From positions 6,852,424-6,916,423 of the forward strand of contig NC_081334.1 in NCBI RefSeq assembly GCF_022539665.2: a stretch of 64,000 nucleotides of DNA, in the 5' to 3' direction. Position numbers and translations under genes: made by a program. Of this stretch, positions 47,552-59,676 are shown in pieces (position 1 is the stretch's first letter; every line of letters starts with the position of its first letter). The notes under the pieces were generated by a model, which ran no database searches, had not been told where the DNA came from, and worked only from the letters and a program-made list of their open reading frames with translations. The DNA is from Daphnia carinata. Its lineage: Eukaryota; Arthropoda; Branchiopoda; Diplostraca; Daphniidae.

Positions 47552-50184
47552 CAGCCGTATCTTGCCTGTCTACAAGTTTTTTTTTTTTTTTTTTTTTGTT
47601 TAATATTGTTTTTCTTTTTCCGACCCTTTTTTTCCTGTCTTTCTTTATCTTTTCTTTCTCTTCTCTTTCTTTTTACAATTGTAAACTGTAACCACGTGCC
47701 TTTATTATTATTCCTCGTGCTCGCGTTATTATTCACGCGTGGAAAAAGAACCTGACCTGCGTGAATCTCCCTTTTTTTAACCGTCTTTCTCAACTAGGCG
47801 ATGTTGACGGAAGCTGCGTGTTTGCTGCAATTATAATGACGTTGAAAACTTGCCAATAACTTTCTTCTCTCTTTTAAGACATTTTCGTTTGCTTTCTATT
47901 ATTAGAAGTTGCACGAGGTGTACCATACACAACTCGCGTTTTGTTCTCTGCTCTTAAAACCTTGGCTTTCGTGCAAAAAAAAAAAGGGGGGGAAAAAATC
48001 CTTGAAAGAAAAAGAGGCCATCATCCCAGCCTTTAGTCGTCTAAGAGTTCTTTTTAGGAAGGGGGGGAGGCGTGCAGACATACATGCAGCTGAGAGGAAA
48101 AAAGAAAAAACGAACGACCGGAGGTGGTATGTCACTCAAGCGCAATTAAAAGCAGCATTGGTCATCTTAAACTATAGTCTGAGTCAAGTAGAAAAAGTTT
48201 ATTTTTGTTTATCGGGATCTTTTATTTTTTATCTTTGAATAACAAATCAAAGCAAAAATGACGTAACAACACATTTTTTGTTTTTCTGCGTGTTTGTTTT
48301 TATCTCAACCATTTTTACTACAACATTTTTAAAAAATGCTTCACGAAGGCCAAAAAAAATCGGAAGGATGCGTAAAAGAGGGATGGAGAAAACGAAGGAA
48401 AAAAGGAGGCAAAAAAAAAGGTTCACGGCATCGATCGGACGGACCAGTCTCCCTGGACCCTGCGCCGATGATGAAGGAAAAAAAAAAAGAAGAGGAGGGG
48501 GAGTTGATTCCACTGCACACACGTACGAGGCTCTTAACACAGACGACGGATGGAGGGGGAGAGCCTATCAGAACGAAAAAGAAGAAGAAGAAGAGAGAAA
48601 AAAAAAGAGCGGATGCTGAGAGAAAAAGAGAGGGGAAAAGAAGAACATGGCCGACTCCCGGCAGGAGGGCCCTGGGTGGGTGAAAATGGGGAGTTGCTGA
48701 CTCGGGCGGCTGAGGCTTCTTTTTTATTTTTTTTTTTTATACGCGTTCAGACTTTAGAGTCAACAATGAACTTGATTCTCGCCCAATCATCTTGTAGAGA
48801 AAAAAAAAACTTTTTCGTTTTGAATCCCGCGGGAAATGTTCGACGTACCGACGTGTATGGAGCCCATCAACGAAAATTGGGTTTCTTCTTTTTATTCACG
48901 AAGAATCGTTAAAAAAAAGCGTTTTGACGTTAGAAAAAAAAATGTAAAGAGTGTCCAGACACATATGTATACGCACTTGACGGGAGTTTTTAAAATAAAA
49001 ACAAGAGACGCCATTTCTTTTTGAAAATAGATGCATGTGTGTATGCGTAGATTCCCCTCCTCCCCATGGCCAGCAGGACATCCTTATTTTCATCTGGTCT
49101 TTCCTCCATCCACTTGTTTTCCTCGTTCTCTCATTCTCGCCGTTTTCTGAACGTGTGTGTGTATATACGAGCAAAAGACGTCGTCTTCGAGGGCTCTCTC
49201 GGTTAACCTTGGAGAACACCCGAACGCAAAGACTTTTTTTTTCCAAAGGTGTCTTGTTGCCATTGTAAATTTAGACCCGCAACACGCATGCAAAGACCAA
49301 GTTTTGACTTCAACATTTCTTTTTTTGTTCAATTTTTTCGGTCAGCAGCAGGTGTCCCCACCCTTTTATTAGGTCATACCACCACGCATCTAGATTGAAA
49401 AAGAAAAGATTCTTGAATATGGTAAAAGAAACAAAAAACTAAAAGAAAAAGGAAAAAGAAAAGTAGAAATAAAAACAAAAACAAGAGTGTGTGTGTTGAT
49501 CGTGTTTTGGGTTCCCCCATTCCGGAAGTTATTTATTATTATTATTATTTCTTTTTTTTTTCTCTTTTTTTTTTGTAGCTCCCAACACTTTTTGATGTTC
49601 TTTTCGATGGTTGAACGATATATGAATCGATAGTTAAGAGGCGATTCTTTTTTTTTCTTTTTCCCTCCTTTCGTCCCAAAGCGCCCGCCCCCCTACAAGG
49701 AAGGGAGTTCTTTATACACACTTTTGCTAAGTCGTGCCGCTAGGGGAGCTTCAGTCTCTTTGAAGCTTCCCGTGCGGTGAGGTCGCGGCCGTCGCCTACT
49801 CCTCGCCCCTTTTTCTCTTGGCGCCAAACATTTTTATTTTTTTTTCTATTTTTTTATTTCTTTTTACTTTCCCGCATCACATCTCAATACCCGACAAACA
49901 AACAAACACGATAGTGAAATACAAACGTGAAAAAAGAAGAGAAACAAAACAAATGTTTCTTTTTTTGATGCAGGTGCAACGTGCAAGGGACCATGTGCGT
50001 GTTACCCAGTGTCAAGTGAAACGATTGGCCATCGTGTAAAGGCACGTGTAAGTTTCACTGCGGATCTATTTTTGAACTGTGCCAAAGTTGAGCTCGTGGA
50101 ACGAATCGCAATTCATTCAAAATATTGCACGGACTAGAAAAAAAAAAGGACTAAAAAGGGAGAGAAAAACTCACATTAAAAAAA
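47552..50184. other. Non-coding DNA between SUFU and the zinc-finger gene
   Basis: A SUFU 3' flank with poly-T and poly-pyrimidine tracts, then A-rich purine tracts (48.2-48.7 kb) giving lysine-rich false open frames, then a GC-rich patch (about 49680-49815) with a possible core promoter. The last 370 bp probably form the 5' UTR of the zinc-finger gene. Confidence 0.55.
49751..49785 (+). promoter_or_regulatory. Candidate initiator with DPE-like element
   Basis: TCAGTC fits the arthropod initiator TCAKTY with A at 49753. At +28 to +32 from that A the sequence is AGGTC, one mismatch from the downstream promoter element RGWYV. The pair sits in a GC-rich patch 432 bp before the zinc-finger ATG. 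Inferred from spacing and motif only. Confidence 0.35.
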
Positions 50185-53100
50185 ATGCCAGCAGCGGCAG
50201 CGATCGGTCCCGATGGGCAGATTATGCGACCAAGAAAAGGTCGACCGCCCAAAGGTGGCTACCCGTATCCGTATCCGGCGTCGACCGATCCCGCCCGCAC
50301 CATTTACATCGGCAAGAACAACGCCCGCCACTGGGCCGATCTCAAACAACGACTCGGTTACAATGGCGACGTCGATTTCGTCTCTTTCCTATTGCGACTA
50401 GCCGAAGAACGACTCAGGTAAAAACTAATTCTAAAGAAAAAGAAGGCCAAACGAAAAAAGATTGTTCATCGTGTCGGCAGCGTTGATCATTTTTGGGTAC
50501 ACAATTCCGAGGGTTCAAAAAATGTCGTGTCATCGTCAGGTCGTCGTTTCTTCTTATGTTTTTTTCCTTCGTTTACAACCCCCCCCCCCCGAAAGAACGA
50601 ATCGAAACAAAAGAAGAACGTTCTTGACCATAGGGGAAAGAAGGGCCCCCCATTCCACCCGTCGGGTGACGGTCAGTGGGTGGTGGGGAGAAAAAAAAGA
50701 AGAAGGCGCGCGCGGCGCCACAGTTCTTTTCTTCCCAAGTTGCGTCTCGGCCAACCGCAACCGAGAAAAGCGAGGGAGGCGAACTTCGCCTCCCTCTTTT
50801 TTCTCCCCATGAGATGGGGTGGTAAAACCCCAATCGTGGAGGGCTGACAAGATCTCCCGCGGTGACCCTAAAAGTAGAGGGTAGACTTTTTTTAGTCTGA
50901 AGATGGGAGGAGCCAAAGAGGCTGAGTGACGGTCACTCTTCTTTTTTTTCTAGGCCTAAGGATACGCGCTAGCCAAAAGAAGGGGGTTCAAGGTAGGAGG
51001 GTGGTGGGAGGGCTACTCGGGGATCCAATCAATAAGGAAAAAAGCTCGGCAAAGAAAGATGGCCCTTCGCCCAAGAAAAGAACCCCCTTTTTTTACACGC
51101 CCTAGAAGAAATCAATCCCAACCAGAACTCGTGTGTGTCCTCTTTTTCTTCGTTCAAGGAGAATCCAGGCAACTTCTTTTTATATGTGTGTATATATATA
51201 TATATATATACTATCACGATTTATGCTACGCACTTATGAGATGACGGGCGTGCAACAGTTGCCAGTTCGCTCTCATTTCCAAAGACTCGTAAAAATGTAT
51301 TTCTTTTGCTAGCAAGGTCACAGGCAAAAGCCTACGCGGAAGAAGTAAAATACATTTCATTCTAATTGCCCCGAAAAAATCATTTGACCTCGTTATTGAA
51401 AGTATTTTTACGACTTTTTATAGCCAAGAAGAGCAGGTATGCGAAAAGCCGAAACACCGCAATCAAATCAACGGCGGTGGTGGTGGACGGGTCGATCAAC
51501 TTCAACAGCCAGTACAGCAGCATCATCATCAGAGGGCCGGCGGCAGTGGTGTGCCCTCTGGAGGCGATGTCGTCGCCAGTCATCCGCACCATCATCAACA
51601 ACACGACCTTGAGCTCAGGCGCGCCTCTTCCTCCTCTTCTCCGCGTCGTAGCAACGAACCCAAAGACGACAATCCCGTGTCTTCCGCCCATCCGCACAAG
51701 AAACTCAAAATGGAAGAAGCTGCTGCGGCCGCTGCAGCCGCTGCCGCTGCTGCCGGATCTTCAACTGCTGTCGCCGTGGACGATGATGATGAAGACGATG
51801 AGGACGATGAAGAGCATCCGCATCACCATGGTTACGATTACCATCACGCGGATGGAGTTTCCGCAGCGGCAGCTGCAGCCGCTTTCTCCGCTCACAACGG
51901 CAACAATCGAAATCATGGTCCGACTGGTGACCAACAACAACAACAACACGCTAGTTACCCGTCCGATGACGACGATGATGATAACATGGTGGACGAAGAA
52001 GATGACAATAGTCTGGCCAATACATCCACTGCGGGCGATCACGATCAGGGCGGCGAATACGTTTGCAATTTTTGCAACAAGGTAACGTCATAAATCGCTT
52101 TTTTTTAAGAGGAGGGATTATTTTTTATTGGACCGGCCATCGCTTGACAACAAGGATTTTTTTTTCAAACTTGTAGTGGGGCAATAAAATATTGAAAAGC
52201 TTTGCAATTTGTGTTGCCATTGGCGATTTTAGGGATTGACAGGAGGCGTTCCATTAATGCATTTTTATTCATTTACAGAGTTTCTTGCGACCGACTTATC
52301 TGAACGTGCATCGGACGTACGGCTGCCCGGCCAATCCGGACCGTTGCCGACCTCAGTGCCATGTCTGCGGCAAAGACTTTTCGCAGCCGCAAAAGCTAAA
52401 GGCCCACATCGAAGCCGAACACGCCGGCAGCGATTTCGGACACTGCGGTACATTTTTCAATTCTTGCCCACATGTCCATTTAAGAAACATTTTTGACAGC
52501 TGTTTCTCCTCCCACTACATTCCCTTATGTATGTTCCAGTCACATTTGAAAATGACTTTCGTGTGGAACATTTCTCACCTTCGACTCCCTTTTTCTCTAT
52601 ACCGCCCGTAGCTGGCCTGACTCTCGATCAATAAAACAGTCGCTACACACACGCGCTCGATCTACACACACACACACGCACATCTTTTTTTCTCCCGACA
52701 TACCATTACCTTCTTTTTTTTTTTCGTGATATCTGTAGATGATGGCTCCAACATAAGCGGCGGCCTGTCGGGCGGCGGAGGAACGCATCATCCGTGTAAA
52801 GCCTGCCCGGCTGTCTTTACATCGCGAGCCGCTCTAAGACGTCACCTGGGCGAAATTCACGGGCAAGGGGCATCGGGAACGTGCGTCTGCGACCAATGCG
52901 GCAAACTCTTTCAAACGAAATCGAATTTGAAAATCCACTTGTTGACTCACTCCGGAGTCAAACCGTTCAAGTGAGTTTTTTTTTCGTGACACGCGTGAAT
53001 ATTGAAAAAATGGTGATTCAATTGATTTTTATTTTCAAGGTGTCCCGAAACGGAATGCGGATTGGGGTTTTCAACGAAACAGTGTTTGCAGGTTCACTTG

Positions 53101-54623
53101 CGCAAAGCCCACGGTTTCAGTGAAGATAATATGCCGACGGTGCAACGCAGCATCCCTTACACGTTCGATGCTTATTCCGGTGGCGTCATCAAGGACCCCG
53201 GCCGAGGCAAATTGCCCGATTTCCCGCCCACAACACCTACGCGATTGCAGCAGCTGGATCCTACCGGCCAGCAGGTGCTGTTCGATACCGTTGATGTAAA
53301 TGTTTTTTTGATTTCTTTTTCACCCCTCTTTTATTATTTTAACCTTCCCCGAAATTGATTTCGACTTCATCTTTATTTATTTCCGCCAATTGACGTCCTT
53401 TTTTTATTTAATAGGACGGTTCCAATCCGCCTGGAACGCCAAGAGCTTCATACCCAATCCCCGAGATGCCGCGTCGGGGTAGGAAACCCGGCTGGCGGAA
53501 GGCCAATTCCGTTAATGGTGGAGGGGGAGTGAGTGGAGGCCTATCCTCTCAAAACACGAGTTTATCGGACGAGATTCTGCACAAATTACGACACGATAAG
53601 GATAACGATGTCCTGAATTCCGGTCCTTTGCCATCATTTACTTCTTCAGCCGCAGCCGTTGTGGCCGAATTGGCCATTCAAAGTTTAGCAGCAGCGGCCG
53701 CAGCGGCAGCAGCTGCTGGTAATGGCAGCTCCCCGCCGGATCATCATGCTGATCTCAATTCTCCGGCTGGTGGAGGAGGTAGACAGCCGGTCAACTACCA
53801 CAACAGCCCGGGACCGATGCCCATGACACCTGAACCACAAGCAATGGCGCTCAATTTAGCAGCTTCACGGAATCAAAGTACGTACGGTGAGTCGAATTAT
53901 CCACCGGCCAGTCCTTCCCCGTGGCAGCAACAACAACAACATTTTGATGATAATTATCCATCGTTGGCACGTCCACAAGCGGTCAGTGCGCGCGCAACTC
54001 CCGGACCTGGTCAGCAACAACAAACTCCAACAGCCTTTTATCCTGAACGGCCAGCTAGTTGTTATTCATTCGATGGGAATCAACAACAACAGAATTACAA
54101 TGCCGGACAACTTCTTCAACCTCCACCTACACCTGGATCAATGACGTACGGATCCAGTAATAAACTTCCACCGGCATCGCCACAACAGCAACAACAACAA
54201 CAAGATCCTTCCCGATGTGCGACGCCATCATTGAGCACAACCGAACCTTCGTTTGCCCGGTTCGCTGCCACAGCGGCCGCGGCTGCAGCGGCTGCTGCTG
54301 CGGCTGTAACGGGCTCATCCGCTTCATCCAGCCAACGTTGCCCACCGACTTCAACGAGTCCCGGATCAGCTTCCACTGCTGGAGCGGGCAGCACAACAAC
54401 GACTTCATCTTCTTCCTCATCGACGAGTGGCGGAACGAACCCGTATCCAAGTCCGGCGCCCAGTCCGGGATATGCTTCCGTCACTTCGCGCGTCTTCTCC
54501 GGCAGTTATGGTCTCCAAAACTGGGGAAATGTCAACATGCAGGGTCTGTCCGGCTACTCGCAAACGTATCCGCTCCCACCGCCGTCTCCCTACCCACGTA
54601 ATCCGTACGGCGGTTACTATTGA
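50185..54623 (+). CDS. C2H2 zinc-finger protein with AT-hook-like motifs and poly-Ala/Gln/His tracts
   Basis: A 918-residue probable nuclear DNA-binding protein; I cannot name its orthologue. Exons: 50185-50417, 51424-52081, 52279-52447, 52739-52970, 53040-53295, 53415-54623. The N-terminus has an AT-hook-like RKGRPPKGG (17-25) and a compact block, YIGKNNARHWADLKQRLGY then DVDFVSFLLRLAEERL, which looks like a conserved domain. Residues 80-285 are low complexity (His, Gln, Ala, Asp/Glu runs). Five fingers follow: 292-313 (C2HC, CNFCNK...HRTYGC), 324-345, 373-394, 404-424 and 432-455. The last two are joined by a canonical-like SGVKPFK linker and finger 5 has C-x4-C spacing. PRRGRKPGWRK (535-545) is a second AT-hook-like motif. 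The long Ala/Gln/Ser/Pro-rich tail ends SPYPRNPYGGYY. The last exon alone encodes about 400 residues. Probably a developmental or neural transcription factor (inference). Confidence 0.88.
51190..51210 (+). repeat. (TA)n microsatellite
   Basis: About ten TA repeats in the first intron of the zinc-finger gene. Confidence 0.85.
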
Positions 54624-56514
54624 AATCTGGACGAAATTGCATATTCCAAAATTTAATTTCGCCAATTTGCCAAAAAAAATTTTTTGACGTACCCGGGATG
54701 TCGCCATTTAGCGCGCCATTTTTTGAAAACATTATCGTGTGGGTTTTGTTTTCAATTTAAAAAAAGAGCTGTATACACTCTAGTTGTGTTTTATCACTTT
54801 TGTGCGTGAGCCCAACGGCTTCCCCCGTTTTTTTTTTTCAATCTTTTGACGGCATGTTTTGTTTTTTGTTGTTGAATGAAGTGGCAATCTTCCCGTTTCT
54901 TTTTTAGAGAGAAAGAAAATTAATTTTTTGGATAGTTTTTTTTTGTTTGTTTTTATATTTAAAAAAAAAAATATGAAGAAAAAATTTGTTGCTTGTAGCT
55001 GTTGTTTGGAAATCTTATCGAAATACTCTCTTTAAAAAAACACCCACTTTTCAATTTGTTTAATCTCGATACCCGTGTGTTTGGATTGTTTTTTTTTATG
55101 GATGAGAATCTCCCCCTCATTGATTGATTGATCTTTTTTTTTATTTGTTTTGAAAAATGAATGTTTTTCTTTTAAAAAAAACCGGTACGTGTTGGACGTT
55201 TATAACCGTGAAAAATGTTGTTTATTCATTTTTTTATTTTTCAATCAGTTTCCAGGAAGGAAAACCCCCGTGTTTTTTTTTTTTCTTTTGTTAACACAAA
55301 AAAAAAATTATTCTTTTTTGTTTCAAGTTTTTTTATTATAATTTTCAATTCTTTTAACCATACCAAAACAAAAAAAAAACCGCCCCCTTCTGTGTGAGTG
55401 TTTGTGTGTCACGTTCGTCCGGATTTCTTGTTTTCTGTATGTGTGTATCTCGCGGTGCGTGAGTTTTATTTCTTATTTCAGCTTCCACACATTTTTATTT
55501 TTGTTTCTTTAAAACTCGCCAAAACATCGCCAAAAACGAGGAAACCACGCCCTACAAAATAGGAAAAAAAACGCGATATTGAATGATGTTATATATACAT
55601 AATTAATTATCCTTGTATAACTCTTTCACTTGTATCGGAGACTTATAATTTCGAAACGATAATTCCCACATAGACACACATTTGGCGCTTAATTCTTCCA
55701 GTGATACAAGAAAACAAAACATAAAATTCAACGTTTTTTTTTTGTTTAATTCTCCGATAAAAAAAAGGAAGCCACCATTAAAAGTTGTTCTTTAATTTGA
55801 TATGACGTTGTTGCTTTACACACACTATTCCGTCTTCATCAGAAAGCCATTATGTCCACCATCTTTTTTTTTTGTTGTTGTCTTCGAATACATAATAAAT
55901 TGTTCTTTGGATGAAACGGAAATTGACGTATGTTTCGTATTTATTTCTGTCCATTGCAAAAGAATGTGGCATTCAAACCAACAGGTGGCCTTGGAAAGAT
56001 TTTCAAGGAAACGTATATACATAAATAAAAAAAAATGTTGAACCCACAACTCACGCAACAACCCGAGAAGTAAACTTTTCCTCCCGTGACGCCATCGTTC
56101 AACTTGGCGCTTGACGTCACGCACTAACTTGCTACACAATGCTTTCTTTGTTGGTGGCATTACAAGTTTCGTCAGCATTCGTTATTTCGTTCTCATTTGG
56201 ATATTCATGCTCCAAATATTTGCCAAAAGCAGTTTTTCTTCTTTTGCTACACTAGTACAACTATTATTGTAACAACAACGGCCAAAACTTGAGCATTCAG
56301 CCAGAGGCAAACGTCGACCTTGGCGTTCCGTAGCATTTATTTATTGAACGCAGCGGTGGCGCTGTTGGCTAGACATGGAGTTTTGTGAAGTTTTGTTGCA
56401 TTCGAAATTCATAATTAGACAAACAGAGCTAACAGAAAAAAAAAATGACACACGTTTAGAACACGTGGGCAAATATATTGTACCGCTTGACACGTGGAAA
56501 TTTATGTCTATACA
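54624..56514. other. Zinc-finger gene 3' UTR and TSEN54 promoter region
   Basis: T- and A-rich sequence typical of a long 3' UTR up to about 55.8 kb, then ordinary AT-rich DNA. A CRE palindrome lies at 56112-56119. No open frame resembles a known protein. Confidence 0.55.
56112..56119. promoter_or_regulatory. CRE palindrome TGACGTCA upstream of TSEN54
   Basis: Perfect CREB/ATF consensus about 400 bp upstream of the TSEN54 start codon. Motif only. Confidence 0.3.
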
Positions 56515-58073
56515 ATGCTCAGGTAATAATAATAACGTGATTTTTTGTACTAAATGACACGTGTTAACGGAAAAGGAGGGCTTATCGTTTTGTGTGTGTA
56601 AACGATAAAGTCTATGACCACAGTAGACAAAGACGAAAAGTTTTTGGGTTTGGTACTCATTGTTATTTAACTTTTTCCAGTGCCAAAGAGCTTTTAGAAT
56701 TAAGGTCTAGAAAAGCTCATCCCAGGAACCTTCCCACCATGTCACCAAAAGATTTCGTCCCCACTCATTCTGCCGAAGAAACAGCAACAATTAACGCTAT
56801 TGTTGAAGAGAAAATGACTTATTTAAAAGAAGAAAGGGCAGAGAGAAGGTATTACCTAATTATACTTACCTTCTTTACTTACATTTAAAAAATGACTTGT
56901 AATTTTTAGGAACCTGCTTACAAAAGCTGATTGGCTTCCTCAAGAAAAAGTAGCTAAAATTGAAAAGAAGCTTGGCGGTGGCTGGGATGCTTATGGATTC
57001 GATAAGAATGGGAAGACATATCTCCAACCAGAGGAAGCCCTATTTCTCATCGAATTGGTACACCTTTTTATTACACTGACATTCACCATAAGCAATTCTA
57101 AATGACAGCTGCTATTATTGCAGTCAAAATTGGAGTTGTGGTATTCTGGTACCCCAGTCAGTGTTCAGCAAGCTTATCAAATTCTACTGGTAGAAGATTT
57201 GTGTTCAACTCTCAAGTACCGTGTATATTCTCACCTATGCCGGCAAGGCTATAGGCTTGTTCGTAGAGTAAATTCTCCATCAATTACGACAAAGCGTTCT
57301 GGCGATGCTTTCCAGGTTTCTAGTCCTAAAAGAGTCAGGACGGATGAACCGTCTAACTACTCAGTCGAACATGAAACAAGTGTTAGCACTTCCAGTGAAA
57401 CCCAAAATGACTCGAAATCAAAGTTATTACCTGGTTCTTCAGCAGCTGAACAATCCGATTATGATTGCATTCCACATTTCTTAGCCTCGGCATCGGAATC
57501 CATTGTTATTCAGTTTTCTGATCTTGAATACCTTCCTGAAAGCATCCGTAACAGGGAAAGTAGCTATGTCATCAGCAAGAAAGATTTCTTACATTTTAGT
57601 GTAGATCGCGAAGAAGTTGCGACCAGCATAAGCTCGGCGTCTACCAACAATCCTCTTTTTAGCGGGAAAACTAAGCCCCTTTTACTTGGGAATTATATTG
57701 GTAATCTATCGCAGGACACGGGATTCCGGTCTTCATTTTTAATTGATCACCATCTTTAATTGCAGGAGACCCTTACTATGCCACTGATGGATTGTACAAT
57801 CCAACGGATGAGGAACTGAATCAAATTGATGATGATGATCTGCAGATTTGTTACCATGTCTATTCACCCGGGCGGCACTTTCGTAAATCCAATCCTGGTC
57901 CACCATGCTTTATGTTAGCGATTGCCGAATGGAGCTCAAATGTACCAAGCCTGTCATGTCTTGAACGTTTCAAAAGACGTTGTGGCCCCAATACTGTCCC
58001 GTTGGTTGCTGTTTCTGGAGCAGGATCTGGCGTCTCTTTCTATCAGCTAAAAGGAGTAGTCAGCCCTATGTAA
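56515..58073 (+). CDS. TSEN54: tRNA-splicing endonuclease subunit Sen54
   Basis: A 402-residue structural subunit of the heterotetrameric TSEN complex, which cuts introns from precursor tRNAs in the nucleus. Exons: 56515-56522, 56681-56848, 56910-57057, 57124-57700, 57766-58073. The first coding exon is only ATGCTCAG; joining it gives MLSAKELLELRSR, which matches the human N-terminus (VLSARELFAARSR), and it is the only donor that fits the required phase. The N-domain continues TKADWLPQEK, WDAYGFDKNGK and LQPEEALFLIELSKLELWY, then GTPVSVQQAYQILL and RVYSHLCRQGYRLVRR, all Sen54 hallmarks. A variable linker (about 190-300) follows. The C-terminal nuclease-like fold starts near YHVYSPGRHFRKSNPGPPCF and ends VSFYQLKGVVSPM. 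As in other Sen54 proteins it lacks a catalytic triad of its own. Confidence 0.92.
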
Positions 58074-58202
58074 CCAGTAAAGATTTGTGTATTTAATTTT
58101 TGTTATAGTTTTTTCTGTTCCCATCTCCCCAGTGAGCTAATCAACAACACAAAACATGTTTTGCCCAAACCTGAAAGGACAACAAAGGCGATAGAAATCC
58201 CT

Positions 58203-59676
58203 TTAATCTGAACACGATATCATCACTTTAATTGTTCCAGCTGCACTCGCACGAGCGGTTTCGAAGGCTTTCACAGTCTCTTCTAACGTGAAACGATGAG
58301 TAATTAACGGTTTAACGTTGACAAGTCCACTCGCCACGAGTTGCAACGCAGTTGGATAACTAGGAATTGTTATACGAAAAGGTCGTTTATCATATTTTTC
58401 GTGTAATCTATACAAGTCAAACTTTACCAATTGGCGTAGCGGAATATTCCTCGAATGTCAACTTCACGGACAGCTGCATTGACGATAGGCACTTTGATTT
58501 CCGCTTGTCCAAGTCCTACTAAAACTACTACCCCTCCACTTCTAGTGCCCTGTAACAACACTTTATTCAGCTCAGTGAGAAAGAATTGAAAGTTAATTAC
58601 TTACAAAAATCGCTAGCCGTATACTAGATTCAGCACCGCTACATTCAATGGTGACATCGGATGGGGAACCGAGTTTTTCAGCAACTTGCTGGGCCAATGT
58701 TTCTGCACCATTTTGACCGACCAATAAAGTGTGGTCAGCTCCAAGGGTTTTAGCAACTTCCAATCGGCTTTCAGATATATCTGCAATGAAATATTGGGCT
58801 TTATAATAATATTTAGAATATTAACATACGATCGGCGATTACCAGTAATGATGATGGTTGATGCTCCCATAGCTTTAGCTGTTAGCAGGCATACAAGACC
58901 TATTGGTCCAGCTCCACAAATCAGGATCTTCTGTCCAATGGTGACTCCAGCTCTCCTGCAGGCATGAACGGCCACCGAAAGGGGTTCCAGAAGTGCTCCC
59001 TCTTCCATGCTCATATGATCTGGTAGCTTATAGCAAAAGTCTGCGGCGTGAGTATAAAAGCGCGCCAAATTTCCATCGTAGGGCGGGGTGGCGCAGAAAG
59101 CCATTTCCAGGCACAAATTGTAGCGACCTCCTTTGCAGTAATCACATGTTCGGCATGGAACTCCTGGTTCAATAGCTACTCTATCTCCTAAACAAAAGAG
59201 GAAAATGAGTATTCAATTTTATAGAAAGCATATAAAATACAACCTGCTTTTAAATGTGTAACCCCTTTTCCAACTTCTTGTACCACTCCAGCAGCTTCAT
59301 GGCCCAACACCATCGGTTTGGTCACAACAAAGTCTCCGATTCTTCCATTCACCCAGTAATGGACGTCAGATCCACATATTCCAACTTTGTCCATTCGCAA
59401 CAAAACCTCTAAATGGCAAAGAAGAAAAATCATACATTCATATTCAGGGATAGAACATTTAAAGCAGGGACTATGTTTTGCCTACACTTCATAGGCACAT
59501 AAAAGTATAACTTCCTCACCATTCTCTTTAGGCTGGGGGATAGGGCGATTTTCCTGAAAAATTACAATTCCTAGAGATGTAAATAAAGATAAGCAAGCAT
59601 TTTTAATACAAGTAATTTATACCAATCGAAGATCATTGACCGTGTGAAGAACCGCTGTAAGGTTTTCAGTCGTCAT
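58203..59676 (-). CDS. SORD: Sorbitol dehydrogenase (L-iditol 2-dehydrogenase)
   Basis: A 350-residue zinc-dependent medium-chain dehydrogenase that oxidises sorbitol to fructose with NAD+ (polyol pathway). Exons: 59623-59676, 59520-59553, 59244-59408, 58843-59187, 58605-58780, 58428-58549, 58203-58359. Catalytic-zinc residues are C41 ([10 protein letters not shown]), H66 and E67 (LGHEAAG), with E152 in GALLEPLSV. The NAD site is [12 protein letters not shown], followed by [30 protein letters not shown] and [11 protein letters not shown] are typical of SORD. Unlike human SORD, it retains four cysteines (96, 99, 102 and 110 in [15 protein letters not shown]) with the spacing of a structural-zinc lobe. 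It faces TSEN54 tail-to-tail with only 129 bp between stop codons. Confidence 0.95.

Noticed and set aside
48278-48912. Lys/Glu-rich plus-strand frames that look like a charged protein
   Set aside because: Derived from A/G-rich tracts, overlapping in two frames, no splice sites or conserved motif.
51380-52042. Minus- and plus-strand frames inside zinc-finger exon 2
   Set aside because: They are shadows of the Ala/Asp/His/Gln codon repeats of the real exon, which alone keeps phase with its neighbours.
54116-54707. Antisense frames with poly-Cys or poly-Ala
   Set aside because: Complement of CAG/GCC repeats in the last zinc-finger exon.
56375-56557. 60-codon frame starting MEFCEVLLHS just upstream of TSEN54
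   Set aside because: It reaches the same donor at 56522 in phase 1, but the next exon needs phase 2; the frame starting at 56515 fits and gives the conserved N-terminus.
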